Below, piece after piece: positions 20,067 through 32,609 of a stretch of 64,000 bases of DNA. Where the stretch lies: NCBI RefSeq assembly GCF_029962835.1, contig NC_080582.1, positions 16,190,032 through 16,254,031 of the forward strand, in the 5' to 3' direction. The translations under genes were made by a program, and so were the position numbers. This stretch comes from Magnolia sinica. Lineage: Eukaryota; Streptophyta; Magnoliopsida; Magnoliales; Magnoliaceae. Within the stretch, counting starts at the first letter, position 1. Every line of letters starts with the position of its first letter. The notes under the pieces are model-generated. The model did not search any database. It was not told the DNA's origin and saw only the letters and a list, made by a program, of their open reading frames with translations.

Positions 20067-20679
20067 CTGCATAAATAGAGAACCAGATAAACTTTAGATA
20101 TAGCCGTTGTGATCAATACCTGGCTGGTAAGAGGACTGACGAAATTATTGTGCGGCCCTCTTGATTGGACCGGCACATGCAGACAACACATTGGGAATCA
20201 CAGGCACACATGCCAAAGTGGCACGTGCATGAGATTTGGGCTATTCATGAATAGGGACCCAACATCAACATGGGCTACCTCAAAAATCATGCAGTCCACT
20301 CATGGTGGATCTGACATGTACTTTGAATGTGGGCTATGTATGGCCCACTGGATGGTAGACCAGCCTGGAGTTTGGACAAGCACCATGGTTGGGCACACCC
20401 GATGAGCTCTAGACGAGTGCCATGTGGGCATGTCTGACTGTGTCTCCCGAAGTGCAAGACAGGTTCGCGTTCCTCTTTTGTAAGAATGGCTTTGATTTTT
20501 TTAGAAGATGAAAACCCACTCAGTTATAGAAGAAGATTTTTGAGTATGAAATTTCTCTCAAAGAAAAACACTTTTGTAGCAACAGAAAAATGGGATGCCC
20601 TCACAAACCCATGACTATCTGCACTAGGATACTTTGTTTAGTTTTTTTGTTTTTCGAAGGCAGTCTCCAGTGGTACAAG

Positions 20680-21125
20680 GAAGATGTGGGGCCCACATAT
20701 GCTTCATGAAATCCAACTCATCTATCAGATGTGTCACCTCAGAAAACCCCTGGGACCCAAAACTTGGCCTTATTCGAAACTAAGTTGAGCCACATAAAAG
20801 AAATCAAGGATGGACCGCCCACCCTCGAAATTCACAAGGGCCCACCTGAGTCGAAAACAGCCTGAATTTTTGCATTATCAATATTCCTGGATAAAGGGTC
20901 AGAACTGCCTTGATATACACAACACAGTGGGCCACCATCCTAATCAATGGTGGGCATTCCCCGGTATGTTCCATGTGCTACCTGTGGCCCATCTGAGTTT
21001 TGGATCAGGCTGCTTTATGGGTATGGGATCTGCTAAGGCAACGCATCTTATGGACGGGGTGGATTTCGTGAACATATCACTGGGCCTTGCATCTGCCCGC
21101 TACCACTGGAGCACGCCCCTTAAAA
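20680..21125. mobile_element. Degenerate palindromic element
   Basis: GGGGCCCACATATGC on the left and TTATGGACGGGGTGGATTTC with ATCACTGGGCC on the right are family arms, with the core between (GGTGGGCATTCCCC). The ORF 20810-21142 runs through it and is not considered real. Confidence 0.6.
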
Positions 21126-21479
21126 CAAAGGACAAAAATTAGAAGCATCTCAATAGCTATAATGAAATAAACAAAACCACTCACATAAATGAAAATAATC
21201 TTTAAATGTGAAAAAAGCTTCACTTCATGGATAAAGTAGCTTTAAAAAGAGTGAACTGATTCCTTAAAATGTTGAGAAATTTCAGGGACAATACACAAAA
21301 AATAATAATAATAAGTATTGGCTTACAAGTGGTTTCCATCTTAACATGGGTAATAGCTTTAGGGTGCGTTTGGATGCAATATTGAACTGTAATTATTAGT
21401 CTAATGACATGCAAATACCAAATTGTGATTTCCTTGGCATCCATATTCAGAGTCTAGGTTACTTTCAAGTTAGCCTTGA

Positions 21480-22550
21480 AAGAGGGTCCTTATACTCTAG
21501 CTCTGGTGGTAGACTCTCACGGTTTTCAACACCTGGTCAAGGGTAGTGAAATTCCACTATGATACATCACTAATCTCCTTTTAAAAAATAAAAATAAAAT
21601 TATTAAATCTCTTAATTAAATTGAATGTCCCAATTCAATTGACTTGAGCATCCAAACACAACCTTACTCTCCACTGTGTTGGCTGTCCTAACATCCTATT
21701 TCTTAATGAGGCCTGAAGCAAAGGTACTTTACAATCTCCAATGTCAGTATTTCATAGATCTCGAGGAACTTGATCCTTACTCTTGCTCGGGTGGTAGACT
21801 CTTAGGGCTTGTTTGGCCGGGTGGGTCATTAGTGATTGAATGGTATTGGGGTGGATGGCATGGATTTCAAGGTAATGATGGTGTTGTCGGTGGATTGTCT
21901 TAAGATCCATGGGATTGGTATATCCGGGGATCATATCAGCCATGGCACGCCGGCCAATCTTGGGATTAAACCTTCCCCATCCCTTCCAATCCCCATCCCT
22001 TCCAATCCCTCAACCAAGCATCCAAACACAACCTTACTCTCCACTGTGTTGGCTGTCCTAACATCCTATTTCTTAATGAGGCGTGAAGCAAAGGTACTTT
22101 ACAATCTCCAATGTCCGTGTTTCATGGATCTCGAGGAACTTGATCCTTAATTACTCTTGCTCGGGTGGTAGACTCTTAGGAGTTTCAATACCTGGTCAAG
22201 GGTTTGAGTATCCATGGGTGGTGAAATTCCACTACAGCATGAGTGTGTGCGTGTGGAGAAAAAAAGAAGCAGATCCAACATGAAGGCTGGAGGGTATTGT
22301 CACAATACAAATACTCGGATACATCACTAATTTCCTCTTTTTGATAAAAAAAAAATTTGTTAAATCTCTTAATTAAATTGAATGTGCCAATTCAATCGAC
22401 TTGTGCATCCAAACACAACCTTACCCTCCGCCGTGTTGGCTGTCCTAACATCCATTAAGAGGCCTGAAGTAAAGGTACTTTACATTCTCCAATGACAGTG
22501 TTTCATAGATTTCGAGGAACTTTTCTTTTAAGTATCCTGTTCAATTCATC
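21480..22550. repeat. Three direct copies of a ~390-bp repeat with embedded MITE
   Basis: The text CATCCAAACACAACCTTACT, then TGTGTTGGCTGTCCTAACAT and AGGTACTTTACA occurs at about 21651, 22018 and 22407, each preceded by a TCTTAATTAAATTGAATGT or equivalent segment in copies one and three. Between copies one and two (about 21810-22015) is a G/T-rich to C/A-rich palindromic insert of the TTGTTTGGCCGG type also seen at 43.3-43.7 kb. Confidence 0.85.
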
Positions 22551-22939
22551 AACATGATACCACATGCATGCGTGCAGTACGCAGTACGAATCATGAACAT
22601 CATGCAATCACCGATGATGAAAAAGAAAAAGAAAAATAAAAAAGGCTTAACACAGTCAAGAATTATATCCAACAAGAACAAAGCAGGAAACCGTGGTCAT
22701 CATCATGTGGGACCCATCAAGTGATTGGACAAAATTTGGAGGAAAAGTCGTCCTCTGCCACTTACCAAGACCTGCAGTAGCAAAATTTGTTGAGTTCAAT
22801 GCTTACCTTTCCGCAAAGGTCCAAAAACCTCCTACTCTTAAACGCTGGACATTAGTTACCTGTAAGAATGGAACACTGTATTTCGATATTGACAAAACTA
22901 CCTTCCCTTTACCGCACTTGCAATCTCTCTCACTGCGAA

Positions 22940-25130
22940 TTCACAGGCACGCCATCCTAACCCCCGACCATATGTGGGGCCTATCTTATTATTTCTGAGA
23001 AATCCACGCCGTTCATATGTTTTTCCAGCTTATTTTAGGTTCGGACTAAAAAAAGAAGCAGATTCAAATCACAAAGTGAGCCCCCACTACCCCTAGGAAT
23101 TTTCAACGGTGGTTCTCATTTCCCAGTGTTTCCTATCAATTGGTTCATTTTTGTCCCACGCCCTAAAATAAATTGGCAAAACAGAAGGACCGAGTGGATT
23201 CGTCACAAAAAAAAAAAAGAAAACCCATGTACCTAATGTCCGCCAAACCTCTGGTTATCACTTATTGGCATTAACAGCGGGGCAAGCCTGACCGTACGTG
23301 GGGCCCATTTTTATGTTGTTAGAAATCCATGCCGTCCATCTGTTTTCTCAACTCATTTTAGGATACCGGTCTAAAACTAATTAAGGCATATCAAAAGCTA
23401 AACGTGGAATGAGGATAGCCAGAAGACGTTTCAAGGGTGGCCCTTCCATCTCACTCCTACCTCTCATGTAGCACACTGGAGCTTTTCTTTTTTTTCATAC
23501 GCACACACACCCTCACACACTCACGCCGTCGTGGGATTTCATGACCTAAGGATATTCAAACCCTTGACCGGTATTGAAACTCCCAAGAGTCTGCCATCAG
23601 AGCAAGAGTAACGGTGATCCGGAGCTTGGTATTGATCACGTGGTGGGATTTCATCACCTATGTAGCCCACTGGTGCTTGGTATTAATTTCGTTTTTGGGT
23701 TCATGGCATAAAATGATCTGGAAAATATATATGTATGGTTAGATTTGTAAAAAGAATCACGTGGCTTCATGAATGTTTCAAGGGCAGCATTTAATTACCA
23801 TTTTTTCAAGTTCGTTTGGCTCACTTGAGATTTAGATCAGCAGAATTTTTGGGCTCCACCAAAGGTTTTTTTTTTTTTTTTTCCACACGCACACACACCC
23901 CACACACTCACGCTAGTGGAATTTCACTCACCTATGGATACTCGGACCTGGGTGTTGACACTCATGTGAGTCTACCACCGGAGCAAGAGTAAGGATCCAC
24001 CTAAGTTTAGCAACCGTTACCCTCCGGACTTCAAGTATCCATCAAGCCTCTGAGTCTGACATTGATGAGACATTGATTGCTGTGCCAACCTTACTGTGAC
24101 TGTCCGTGAGGGCAGGATGGATGGCTTTTGAAAATCCACCCGTCAATTTATTTTTTCAGCTCATTTCAGGGGCATGAACTCAAAATATAGAAAGATTAGA
24201 AGCTGAAAATGAGCCTTGCGATGGCCCCAGGATATCTCAACAGTAGTAGTTCAATCTCACTTTTCTACGATTGTGCTGCTTGAGATTACGTAAAAACAAA
24301 TGAATGGAGTGGATTTCTCCTAAACTTACAAGGGTCCCATGTACCATTGTACCTGCATTCTCATACATTTTTCACGTCACCAAGTTCTGCAGGCCCCACC
24401 ATGATGTATGTGTTGTATTCACACGGTCCATCCCTTTTCAGATATCATTTTAGGGCATGATCCAAACAATGAGCCAGATAAAAAGCTGTAGTGGACCCCA
24501 CCACAGAAAACAGTGGGGAGAGTGATTCCCACCGTTGAAACTATCCTAAGGCCACCATAATGTTTACTTAAAATCCAACCTGTTCAAAAGTTAAAAAATA
24601 CTTTGGTGGCCTTTAGAAATAAGGGAAAACACAAATATCAGCTTGTTCTAAAACTTCCGTGGCCCTTTAGAAGTTTTTAATGGTAGGCATTACTGTCCCC
24701 ACTGTTTTCTGTGCTGGGTCCACTGGAGTTGTGAATTTAACTCATTCTTGGGATATTGCCCTAAAATGATCTCTCCAAATGGATGGAAGGTGTGGATACA
24801 AAATATACATCATGGTGGGGCCCACGGAACCTGGTGACGTCACTTCGGTAGCGAGTCTCGCTGCTCAACCTGTAAGTAGCTGGGCGCGGATTAGGAACTA
24901 CCCGTCTACCCCCGACTGTTCCGAGCTCGGGACAGGCAAAGGCTCCGAGGGCCACTGAGGGGCCACAGTGATTTATGGGTTTTACCCACACCGTCCATCC
25001 ATATTTCCATATCATTTTAGATGACTAAACCCAAAATAAGGTAAATCTAAGGCTCAAGTTGACCACACCACAGGAAGCAGCAGTACTAAGGACTCCCACC
25101 GTTGAAACCTTCTTAGGTAAAATCTCAATT
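22940..25130. mobile_element. Cluster of nested or degenerate palindromic elements
   Basis: Repeated left arms with GTGGGGCCCA / CCATGCCGTCCATCTG / AACTCATTTTAGG text start near 22965, 23290, 23700, 24100 and 24390. One well-preserved copy spans about 24380-24830 (CCCCACCATGATGTATGTGT.. to ..ATACATCATGGTGGGGCCCA). Two short CA-rich segments (23505-23530, 23885-23910) sit between. No gene is seen; the ORF 24761-25015 is a repeat artefact. Confidence 0.75.
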
Positions 25131-25882
25131 TGTCAAATTTCTTAATATCAAATTTGCCAATATTTTGAAAATTTTACAATAATATTGTTTATCTTATTTC
25201 CCACAATAGTATCCTGAGATTTTCAACTTAACAGACCTTTCTCGCACTGCTAATCCTCTGTTTGTTGTGAAAATCCAAATCTTTGCCTTTTTGGAATCTC
25301 ATTGACAAACTCACTACAATTGCAAACTTTTTTCCTATGATTTTTTTCTGAAGGGTGCAGCTATACTATCAGAATCAACAGTTTGTACATGCTTCAAAAT
25401 CCCACCGTATATGAATTTCTGGCCCTTCCAACAATGGATTTGTCTAAACATATAATGCTGAAATTGCAGTCAATAAGGAAAAAATCACATCCTTGTGGAT
25501 GCTTGTTTATGGATATTATCTAATATCTACAAATTAGAGAAACCATTCTACTATCTCATGCTCATACTTCTTTTGGCTTGTCCTTCACTGTATGAGTCAC
25601 AACCAGTGTGACAAGCAATGCTGATAACATCACGAAATATATACTGAACTATTTGTTACGTGAACATATAATTAAATTTAAAGATATTTATTTACAAAAA
25701 TATTTTTATATTTGATGAGATTTTCCAAATTATCCCGAGAAAAACCTCAAATTTTGAATCTCCCAAGAAATTTCTGGGCCGATCGAGAAATAGAGACAAC
25801 AGGGTTTGTGACTATGGTGTCAACTGAGCGCTGATGGGCGTTGATCTTTGACCTGTAGATGGCAGAAAATGGTATCAGATAC
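25130..25882. repeat. Partial copy of block B (distal part)
   Basis: Corresponds to about 18090-18850: CATATAATGCTGAAATTGCA.., TGGATGCTTGTTTATGG.., GTTGATCTTTGACCTGTAGA. The match stops at GGTATCAGATAC, after which unrelated text begins. Confidence 0.8.
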
Positions 25883-26230
25883 TTCATCATCTAGCTCCTG
25901 GATTTGAAGAGAAAATGCTTCAGCTAAAAACCCAAATCCAGATTTATCCAAATCCAACCGAAAGAGCTGCATCCATATGCAGCTGATCACACTCCAAACT
26001 TCAGCAGGAACAGCTTTCCCATTCCAACCAACATCAGCTAAAACCGTCCAAACAGAGGCGTCTGCAACCACTACCGGAATCAACTAGCAACAGCAATCCA
26101 AATGGAGCAGCTGCATTGATTTACATTTAGACACAAAACACTCAATTACACACACCTCGATTTCACACATACCCTTCCCCTGCCCACTAACACACTATAC
26201 AACACACACCCAAATCACCTCTTCAACTTC

Positions 26231-26235
<5 letters not shown>

Positions 26236-26268
<33 letters not shown>

Positions 26269-26325
26269 ACACCCACACACACACACACACGCTCACTTAC
26301 ACTCACATGCGCGCGCGTACACACA
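26236..26325. repeat. CT and CA microsatellites
   Basis: A (CT)n run followed by (CA)n and CGCG-rich dinucleotides inside the probable LINE 3' region. Otherwise 25883-26870 holds no open frame of note. Confidence 0.95.
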
Positions 26326-26799
26326 GACTTCTATTAACAGCATAAGCAGCACAATATACATTTGGAAAGAGAGAAGTAAGCATGAGGGCCACTAGCTCTA
26401 AGCTTGCAAAGCAGGCCAGACACATCCACCACCTCACAAAGGGCTACAATAACTTATCTCTAAACCTCCATTTATACGTCATACAGCCTAGCCTGCGGTG
26501 AGCTCGACTACAGGCCGCATCCAACAGAAAACTTGTAACGGCGGCAACTACTAGAGCCATTCATCCATATTTATATTTTACATAACTAACCTGCAGCCCT
26601 GGCAGGCACATACAATACCCTGCAGATATCCTCTAAGCCTGCATCAGAAGGTCTTACACAAGGGGAGCTCAGATGCGTCTGCAAGGTAGGAGAGATAATC
26701 AGAATCTGAGGGCATTGCACACTTCCCAGCCCTTACAGACATGCTTCCTGCCAATTCGATCAGCCTTTGCTTCAAATGCAGCCCAGCCCCGCGGCATCC

Positions 26800-27262
26800 A
26801 TTTCTAAGAGACCCCTAACTTCCATAGGGAGATCACTTCATGACCACACCACGGGTTCATAGACAAGCTAGTCTATCATCCGCTGCATTTTCTCTCTCTA
26901 TAAACATGTGAGATGGAGAAGTCTAAGCATTCAAGCTCCTTCTTGATATCACCCACAATATACCAGATCTTACAGGGGATGCTATGATGGTTGAGAATGG
27001 CCTCTGTTGCCACTAGGGAATCTAATTCAATGTTTACATTTGATAGGTTAAACTGTTTACATATCTTAATACTGTCCAAAATGGCCCTTGACTCTGCTTC
27101 TATGTTGGATGAGATACCATAAGATTGGTGAAAAGCAAAGATCAGGCATCCTAAGTGGTCTCTGCAGACTCCTCTGCTTCCACTCCTGCCTGGGTTCCTG
27201 CGAAAGGAACCATCAACATCTAATTTGACCCAGTAAAAAATATTTGTGTATGACATTAGCAA
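26800..27262 (-). pseudogene. Degenerate LINE RNase H domain
   Basis: Minus-strand frame reads WVKLDVDGSFRRNPGRSGSR, GVCRDHLGCLIFAFHQSYG, NIEAESRAILDSIKIC, VNIELDSLVATEAI and ISHVYRERKCSG-stop. LDVDGS, EAESRAI and ELDS are the D-E-D residues of the plant RVT_3-type RNase H found at the C-terminus of L1-like retrotransposons. The last conserved segment is lost by a frameshift: one frame over, downstream codons read DRLACL then a stop, close to the usual AD-LA motif. It is inserted within block B text. No reverse transcriptase was found nearby, so only the 3' end survives. Confidence 0.75.
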
Positions 27263-27665
27263 CCAAACATAATAATCATAGGACCAAAAATCTTTCTTGT
27301 AGAATCACTAAATGGTCTGTACTTATAATTTGATGTTTTTTATGGTGTTTCTCGTCATCCTAAGATTGATCAAATTTTTTGTTCTTCTCCACATCATACG
27401 GAATTATATCTGTTGGACGGCTTGAATATTATAAAAATATGTAATGGGCCCCATGAATGTCTACTTTCTCACTTTCAAAATAAACAAGTGCACCTTGGGC
27501 ATTATGGTAATTTCAGTGCTAAAAAAAAGGACTGTCATTTTGGTTGGTAAGGGCATTATTTGGTAAATCCTAATTTGTGAGGAAATTTGTGATAAAAATC
27601 CTTAATTAAAATGTGAGATTTCTATAGCAAACGATTACCAAAAGTAGAAAATACCAAGGGTATTT
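27262..27665. repeat. Partial copy of block B (proximal part)
   Basis: Aligns with about 17740-18110 (TTGATGTTTTT.., TTGTTCTTCTCCACATCATA..). It follows the LINE fragment while the distal part precedes it, so the two halves of block B are in reversed order here, implying rearrangement and not simple insertion. Confidence 0.7.
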
Positions 27666-27669
27666 CAAT

Positions 27670-28264
27670 GATTCCCTGTTTAAGACTACAAATCGGCCAT
27701 GTGATGGGACCCGATTTCCAGACCTACCTCAACTCAGCCAACACATTTTCCCATAACCCAGCCCAAACTATTATCCAACCGTGCCTGTTTCTCTGGAATG
27801 GATAAACATGATTAAGAGCATTGATATTATAAAGAATTAAACATACCCAACATGGAACAATTGAGTTGGATCAATCGGGATTGGGATGAGCCTGGCCCAA
27901 GTTTCAGACTTATCCATTGGTTGGGCTGAGGTGATTAGCTTATACCTTGGTTTTTTGTTTTTTTTTTTTTAAATTTGAATTGTTGGGGCACTACCGGATA
28001 CAATTTTATTGATATAACAGAAAAATAGAAAAAAAATGAGTTTTGCTTACTGCTGAAGTATGATTTGCCATGTAATGCATCCAATTTCTTACTGAAATTT
28101 ATAATTTGAAGGCACTAAGATTAAATCATTTAAGTCCAATGGAACACCCTCTTCTTTCTACCACATCATAACAGAAATAATTGAAGAGAATTAGAATAGT
28201 TAAAGAAGAGAAGAATAACATAGTAAAAAATTAATGGGTGTTTAAGCAGAGAAGAATCACTTGG
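27670..28264. other. Intergenic spacer 3' of the first NB-LRR
   Basis: No gene or recognisable repeat apart from A/T tracts. It would hold the 3' UTR of the minus-strand NB-LRR. Confidence 0.5.
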
Positions 28265-30997
28265 TTATGGACGCCTTTCTTTGAAATGGATGTTGCGTGG
28301 CTTGATGCTGCCCTCCCATTTTATGCTTTCCCACCATTTCAGCTCACCTTGGATCTCGACTTCTGCTGTAGAATCATTTGTGTTATTGAAAGGAAGCTTC
28401 TCCAGCATCGGGCATCCTCGAATTTTCAACTTCTTCAGCATCGGCAAGTGGCCACCACTAATGCTTTTTAGCTTGCGTAGCTCCCAAAGACGTAAATCAA
28501 CCAGCTGTGGAAATGCATTTTGCCCTGCTACATTGTCTTCTTCAAAAACCTTCTCCAGTCTACAACAGAACTTTATTTCAAGTAATTTGAGATTTTGTAA
28601 CCGAATGCTTGAAGAGAAGAAGTAGATGAGCTTCGGGCAACATTCCAAATATATATTCTTTAGACATGCGAAGCTCCCTCTTCCCAACTCCCCCCGACAC
28701 ACTGTTCTTAATTTGGCAAGATCGGACACCCTTAGATTCTCTAAACAGACCACTGCATCAACGTCTGCCGTTCTTCCGACAACCAGATACTCCAATTGAT
28801 GGCATTTCTCAATCCAACATTCTTTAAGGTTGTCCATCTTCATGCCGAGATCGGACAGTGCCTTAACGAATGCATTGCCGTACAAATGAAAGAATTCTGT
28901 CACCGAGAGAACCCCTATAACACCGTCCAGGGAATTCTTACCCCCGCAAACCTCCAGAATTCTTTCATAACTCAAAGATGGCTCAAATCTTGAATAAATA
29001 TGCCGGTAGAGAAATCGGTTTCGTTTTAAACGAGCATATATATCCTTGCGACCTCCTTTACAGGGACAGACCAAGAAATGGAATTTTAGAAAGTAGGATT
29101 TCCAGAGTCTCGATTTTTTGCCCAAAGACTTGAAAACACCAGCATCACTGACCGAGATGCGACGTCTGCTGCTGTCTTGGTGCGGTTCATGCATCAAGTC
29201 CAAGCCACAACGATCCCAATTTAATTTTTCTGGAAGCCGATGTATATTTCTCCAGTCAATCGTCTTCAGATGCTCCATTCCCAACAGATCCAGGCACTGC
29301 ATGCTAGTCAGATTGAAAATTTCATCCGGGAGCTCTTCCATTTTCGTGCCTGAAAGATCAAGTGCCTCAAGTTTTGAAAGTTTCTCCAGACTAACCACTG
29401 TTAGTAGAGAATGACAACCCTTGAGTGAGAGCCTTTTGAGGGTGCAGGCACCCGATATGTCGAGACGTCGGAGGCTTTGCATGTTGTGGAAGGATACCTC
29501 CATCGTCTTCATCAAGGGAGTTTGATGGAGATCAAGGATCTCAAGCTTCTGCATATCCTTTAAGAATGCAGGAACAACCTCTAGCTTGCACCAGCTTCGA
29601 AGCTTCAACAACCGTAATTCGTGAAGGCAGGACATGGATGATGGCAGGGAAGAGATGCTCGTAGAAGAAAGGTCAAGGACTCGGAGTCTGGTCATGTTCT
29701 TGAAAAAACTGTCTGGGATTTCTTGCAAGCGATCGTTATCATTGAGCAACAACGTCGAGAGAAGAGAGTAGTTTGGAGAGCTGAATTGAAATGTTTCTAC
29801 CTGATTGTGGGATAATGAGATCCATTGGCATGCTTCTTCCCCGTCTTAAGTTGTATTTCACTAGGAACGTCTGAGAATCAATCACTTGCCTCACATGAGA
29901 ATTCATATCCACATGATAGCGTCCTCCCGATGATTCATCCATTGTAAATTGCTCTTGTAGCCAATCCATAAATCCGTCTTCAGTAGTTTGAAATTTTGAC
30001 GTGCTATCTAAATATTTTCCATACTTGTTTAGATAAAAGTGTAGGTAATCTGGGTTTGATGACATCAGAGACAGTAGCACCATGCATCTCTCTGCTAACT
30101 CTTTGAGCAGTACATTCCCAAGTCTCTTGAAAGCCGCTTCTTTATTCTCCTCCTCATTGAAGGATCCATTTAAAAAGCCCTCCGACCTCCAATATTCATC
30201 TATCAAGGAATCCCCATCAATGGAGCATCCGTTTCGACAGAACAAGGAGACGTAAGAGAAGCATTTCAAGACCATGTCTCCGGTTGTTGAGAAACCAATG
30301 CTGGTGGCCACATCGGCTGCCTCTTCCTTCAAAAAATCCCAGGCGTCTTCTTTAGACCACTCCCCCATCATGATGTTTACTTGGGCTCCCATTTCCTTAC
30401 AAACTTCATGGGATCGAGTCGTGATGACGACTTTGCTGCTGCTGGTGATAGCAGATGCCATGACTGGGGGAACTCCCATCTCTTCCAAGTTATGCTTTCC
30501 CAAACATCTTCCAAGATGAGGAGGAAACGCTGGCCGCTTAGCTTAGCCGAGATTAGTTTAGCAGCTGCAGAGAAGTGCATGGACTTTGGGATCTCCAACG
30601 CCTCCTTGATTCCCATCTGTACCTCCATCAACCGATTCCTTCTTCCCTTTGCATCCAACGCCATTAAAAGCCTTCTCCTTAAACTCGACAAACTGTCCAA
30701 TTCTCCTCTGATTCTCGCCTGCATCTTCTCCGCAAGACACTCGACCCCCGGTGCTCTTACTCGGATGATTACATCAAACAGACGGCTAGATTCTCTAGAT
30801 TCCTCCATCACTGCTGCAACCACCTGTCTCATGATCCTTGTCTTCCCCACTCCCTGCCATCCCCATACTGAGAACACTGAAATCTTTTCATCTCTCAAGC
30901 AATCCCAAATCTGTTGCCTCATGCATCGTGACCAATCGCTCACAATCTCTCCTTCTCCTCTGAGCCGTCGATCGTCAGTAGCCCTGGAGTCTGCCAT
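28265..30997 (-). pseudogene. NB-LRR disease-resistance gene 1, two frameshifts
   Basis: RPS2/RPS5-like intracellular immune receptor without a coiled-coil. Start MADSRATDDRRLRGEG at 30997 chosen by match to the paralogue. Order: IWDCLRDEKI, P-loop GWQGVGKTR, kinase-2 LLILEDVWE, RNBS-B SKVVITTRSHEVC, RNBS-D-like CFSYVSLFCRNGC, MHD-like YHVDMNSHVRQ, then leucine-rich repeats (LRVLDLSSTSISSLPSS..) and a C-terminal LRR block ending FKERRP. The frame changes at about 30489-30492 (one base missing relative to the paralogue) and is restored at about 29845-29850 (one extra A). The 210 codons between are thus read only if both shifts are corrected. The GLPLA/ARC1 segment is absent. Sequencing error cannot be excluded, but two compensating indels suggest decay. 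Confidence 0.9.
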
Positions 30998-31166
30998 CGC
31001 CTCCGCGCGATTCCTTTCTGCAAAATTTGAATTCCATGTTTCATGAGGGTGGAAATGGGGAGGGATCAATTCTCGAGCTGGCTTGGGCTAAAGTCATTTT
31101 AGACTGATCCATCCCGACCTGACTTCATGAGTATCCCTTATATCACCTATATTTTTTTTTAACACA

Positions 31167-31395
31167 AGCTTGGGCATCCTGTTTTAGTCACATCACATGA
31201 TATGCCAAGCCTTGGGAGCTGAAAGGCCACAACTAACTTTTTTTAACTTACGGAAATTGAATTAAAAATAAAAAATAAAAAATCTTTTCATGTCCGCTTG
31301 CTTTTCAGCTATGAACCGAACACCTGCCACAATGTATTTCCAAAAACCGGCAATATTTTCAACGGTTAGACATTAAACCGCCTGCTATTAATTAT
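31167..31395. repeat. Direct repeat, partner of 33984-34228
   Basis: GGGCATCCTGTTTTAGTCAC through TTTCAACGGTTAGACATTAA is shared with 33984-34228 in the same orientation at about 90% identity or better by eye. The 2.6 kb between is filled by palindromic elements. The region just upstream of NB-LRR 1 is therefore partly duplicated. Confidence 0.88.
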
Positions 31396-31504
31396 ACGTA
31401 TGAATCAGTTTCTGTATTTTCGTATCGACAAAACTGCCCTTAATTTACCGCACTTGCCATCTCCTCTCCTCAATGCGTTGGATTCACTGTGGTGGCAGGA
31501 AGCG

Positions 31505-32014
31505 GGACGCGGATTGCGTCCTAATCCGTCCAGGCAGGGATCTGTGGGGCCCAACGTGATGTAAATGTTTTATCCACGCTGTTCATCGTTTTTCTCAGAT
31601 CATTTTAAGGGTAATTCAAAGAATGAAGTAGGTTCACAGCTCCAGTGGACCACACCAAAGGAATCTGCAGTGATAATGACACCCACCGTTGAAACCTTTC
31701 TAATGGCCACCGTTATGTTTTTTTTACCATCCAAACTTTAAATAAGGTCATGTAGACGTGGATGAAGCAAAAAAAATATATATCAGCTTGATCCCAAAAT
31801 TCTCCAGTTCCCAAGAAGTTTTTAATGGTGGATGTTCAATCTCCACTTTGTGGTCCACTTAAGCCTGTACCTGCCTCATTTTTTGGATTTTATTTTAAAA
31901 TGATATGATAAAAATGATGAACGGCTTAGATAAAATACTTACATCACGATGGGCCCCACAGAGCCCTGCCTGGACGGATTACCGTCCGGAGGGGTAGGAC
32001 GCAATCCACGTCCG
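31505..32014. mobile_element. Complete palindromic MITE with 9-bp target duplication
   Basis: Starts GGACGCGGATTGCGTCCTAA and ends with its near reverse complement (..GGACGCAATCCACGTCCG). Flanks are CAGGAAGCG (31496-31504) and CATGAAGCG (32015-32023), matching at 8 of 9 positions. Nearly the whole element is one imperfect hairpin. The 9-bp duplication indicates a Mutator-type mechanism. Confidence 0.85.
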
Positions 32015-32017
32015 CAT

Positions 32018-32603
32018 GAAGCGGATTAGCTGGTGTACCACACACCACTGAACTTTCTGGTGTGTTGACGTCACCGAGTTTCGTGGGTCCCACCATCAGG
32101 TATATGTCATATCCAAACCATACATCCATTTGGCGAGTTCGTTTTAGTCTGAGCCAGAAAGAAAGACTAATCCAAAGATCAAGTGAACCACAATGCAAAA
32201 AGTAGCAGGGATTGAACGTCCACCATTGAAAGCCTTTTGGGGTCACAAAAGTTTTGAATTAATATGATATTTATTTCTCCTCTTCATCCATGTCCGTGGG
32301 ACCTTATGAATTGATTGGATGGAAAATAAACATCCTGGTGGTCCCGGTGAGAATCACTCCCACTGCTATTTGTGGTGTGGTCCACTTAAGCTTTCGCTAT
32401 AACTCATTTTTTGGGATCATGTTCTAAAATGATCTCGCCAAATGGATTAACGGTGTGGATATAATAAATACATCATCATGGGCCCAATATAACTTTGATC
32501 TCAACCGTTAGTAGAGCTCGAGGAGTGTCGGTTGTCGTCTTCGCACGACACTTATAGACACCAGCTGGGTCGGTGGTGTGTGGTACACCAGTCAATCTGC
32601 TTC
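32018..32603. mobile_element. Complete palindromic MITE, second subfamily
   Basis: Left end GAAGCGGATTAGCTGGTGTA pairs with right end ..GTACACCAGTCAATCTGCTTC. Both inner arms carry the common GGGTCCCACC / GGGCCCAATA text. It abuts the preceding element. Related termini (GGTGTGTGGTACACC and similar) are seen at about 37095, 38090, 43830 and 44330. Confidence 0.82.
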
Positions 32604-32609
32604 CGTGGT

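Noticed and set aside
20109-20405. 98-codon plus ORF MINTWLVRGL..
   Set aside because: Covers hairpin-family-like text (GGGCTATGTATGGCCCACTG) and resembles no protein.
22693-22998. 101-codon plus [13 protein letters not shown]..
   Set aside because: Part of its DNA recurs at about 31405-31500 outside any frame and its end runs into a palindromic element.
28281-28625. Plus-strand ORF of 114 codons
   Set aside because: Antisense of the LRR region of NB-LRR 1, with a matching shadow at 40388-40723.
30381-31046. 221-codon plus-strand ORF
   Set aside because: Antisense shadow of NB-LRR 1; the minus frame has all the NB-ARC motifs.
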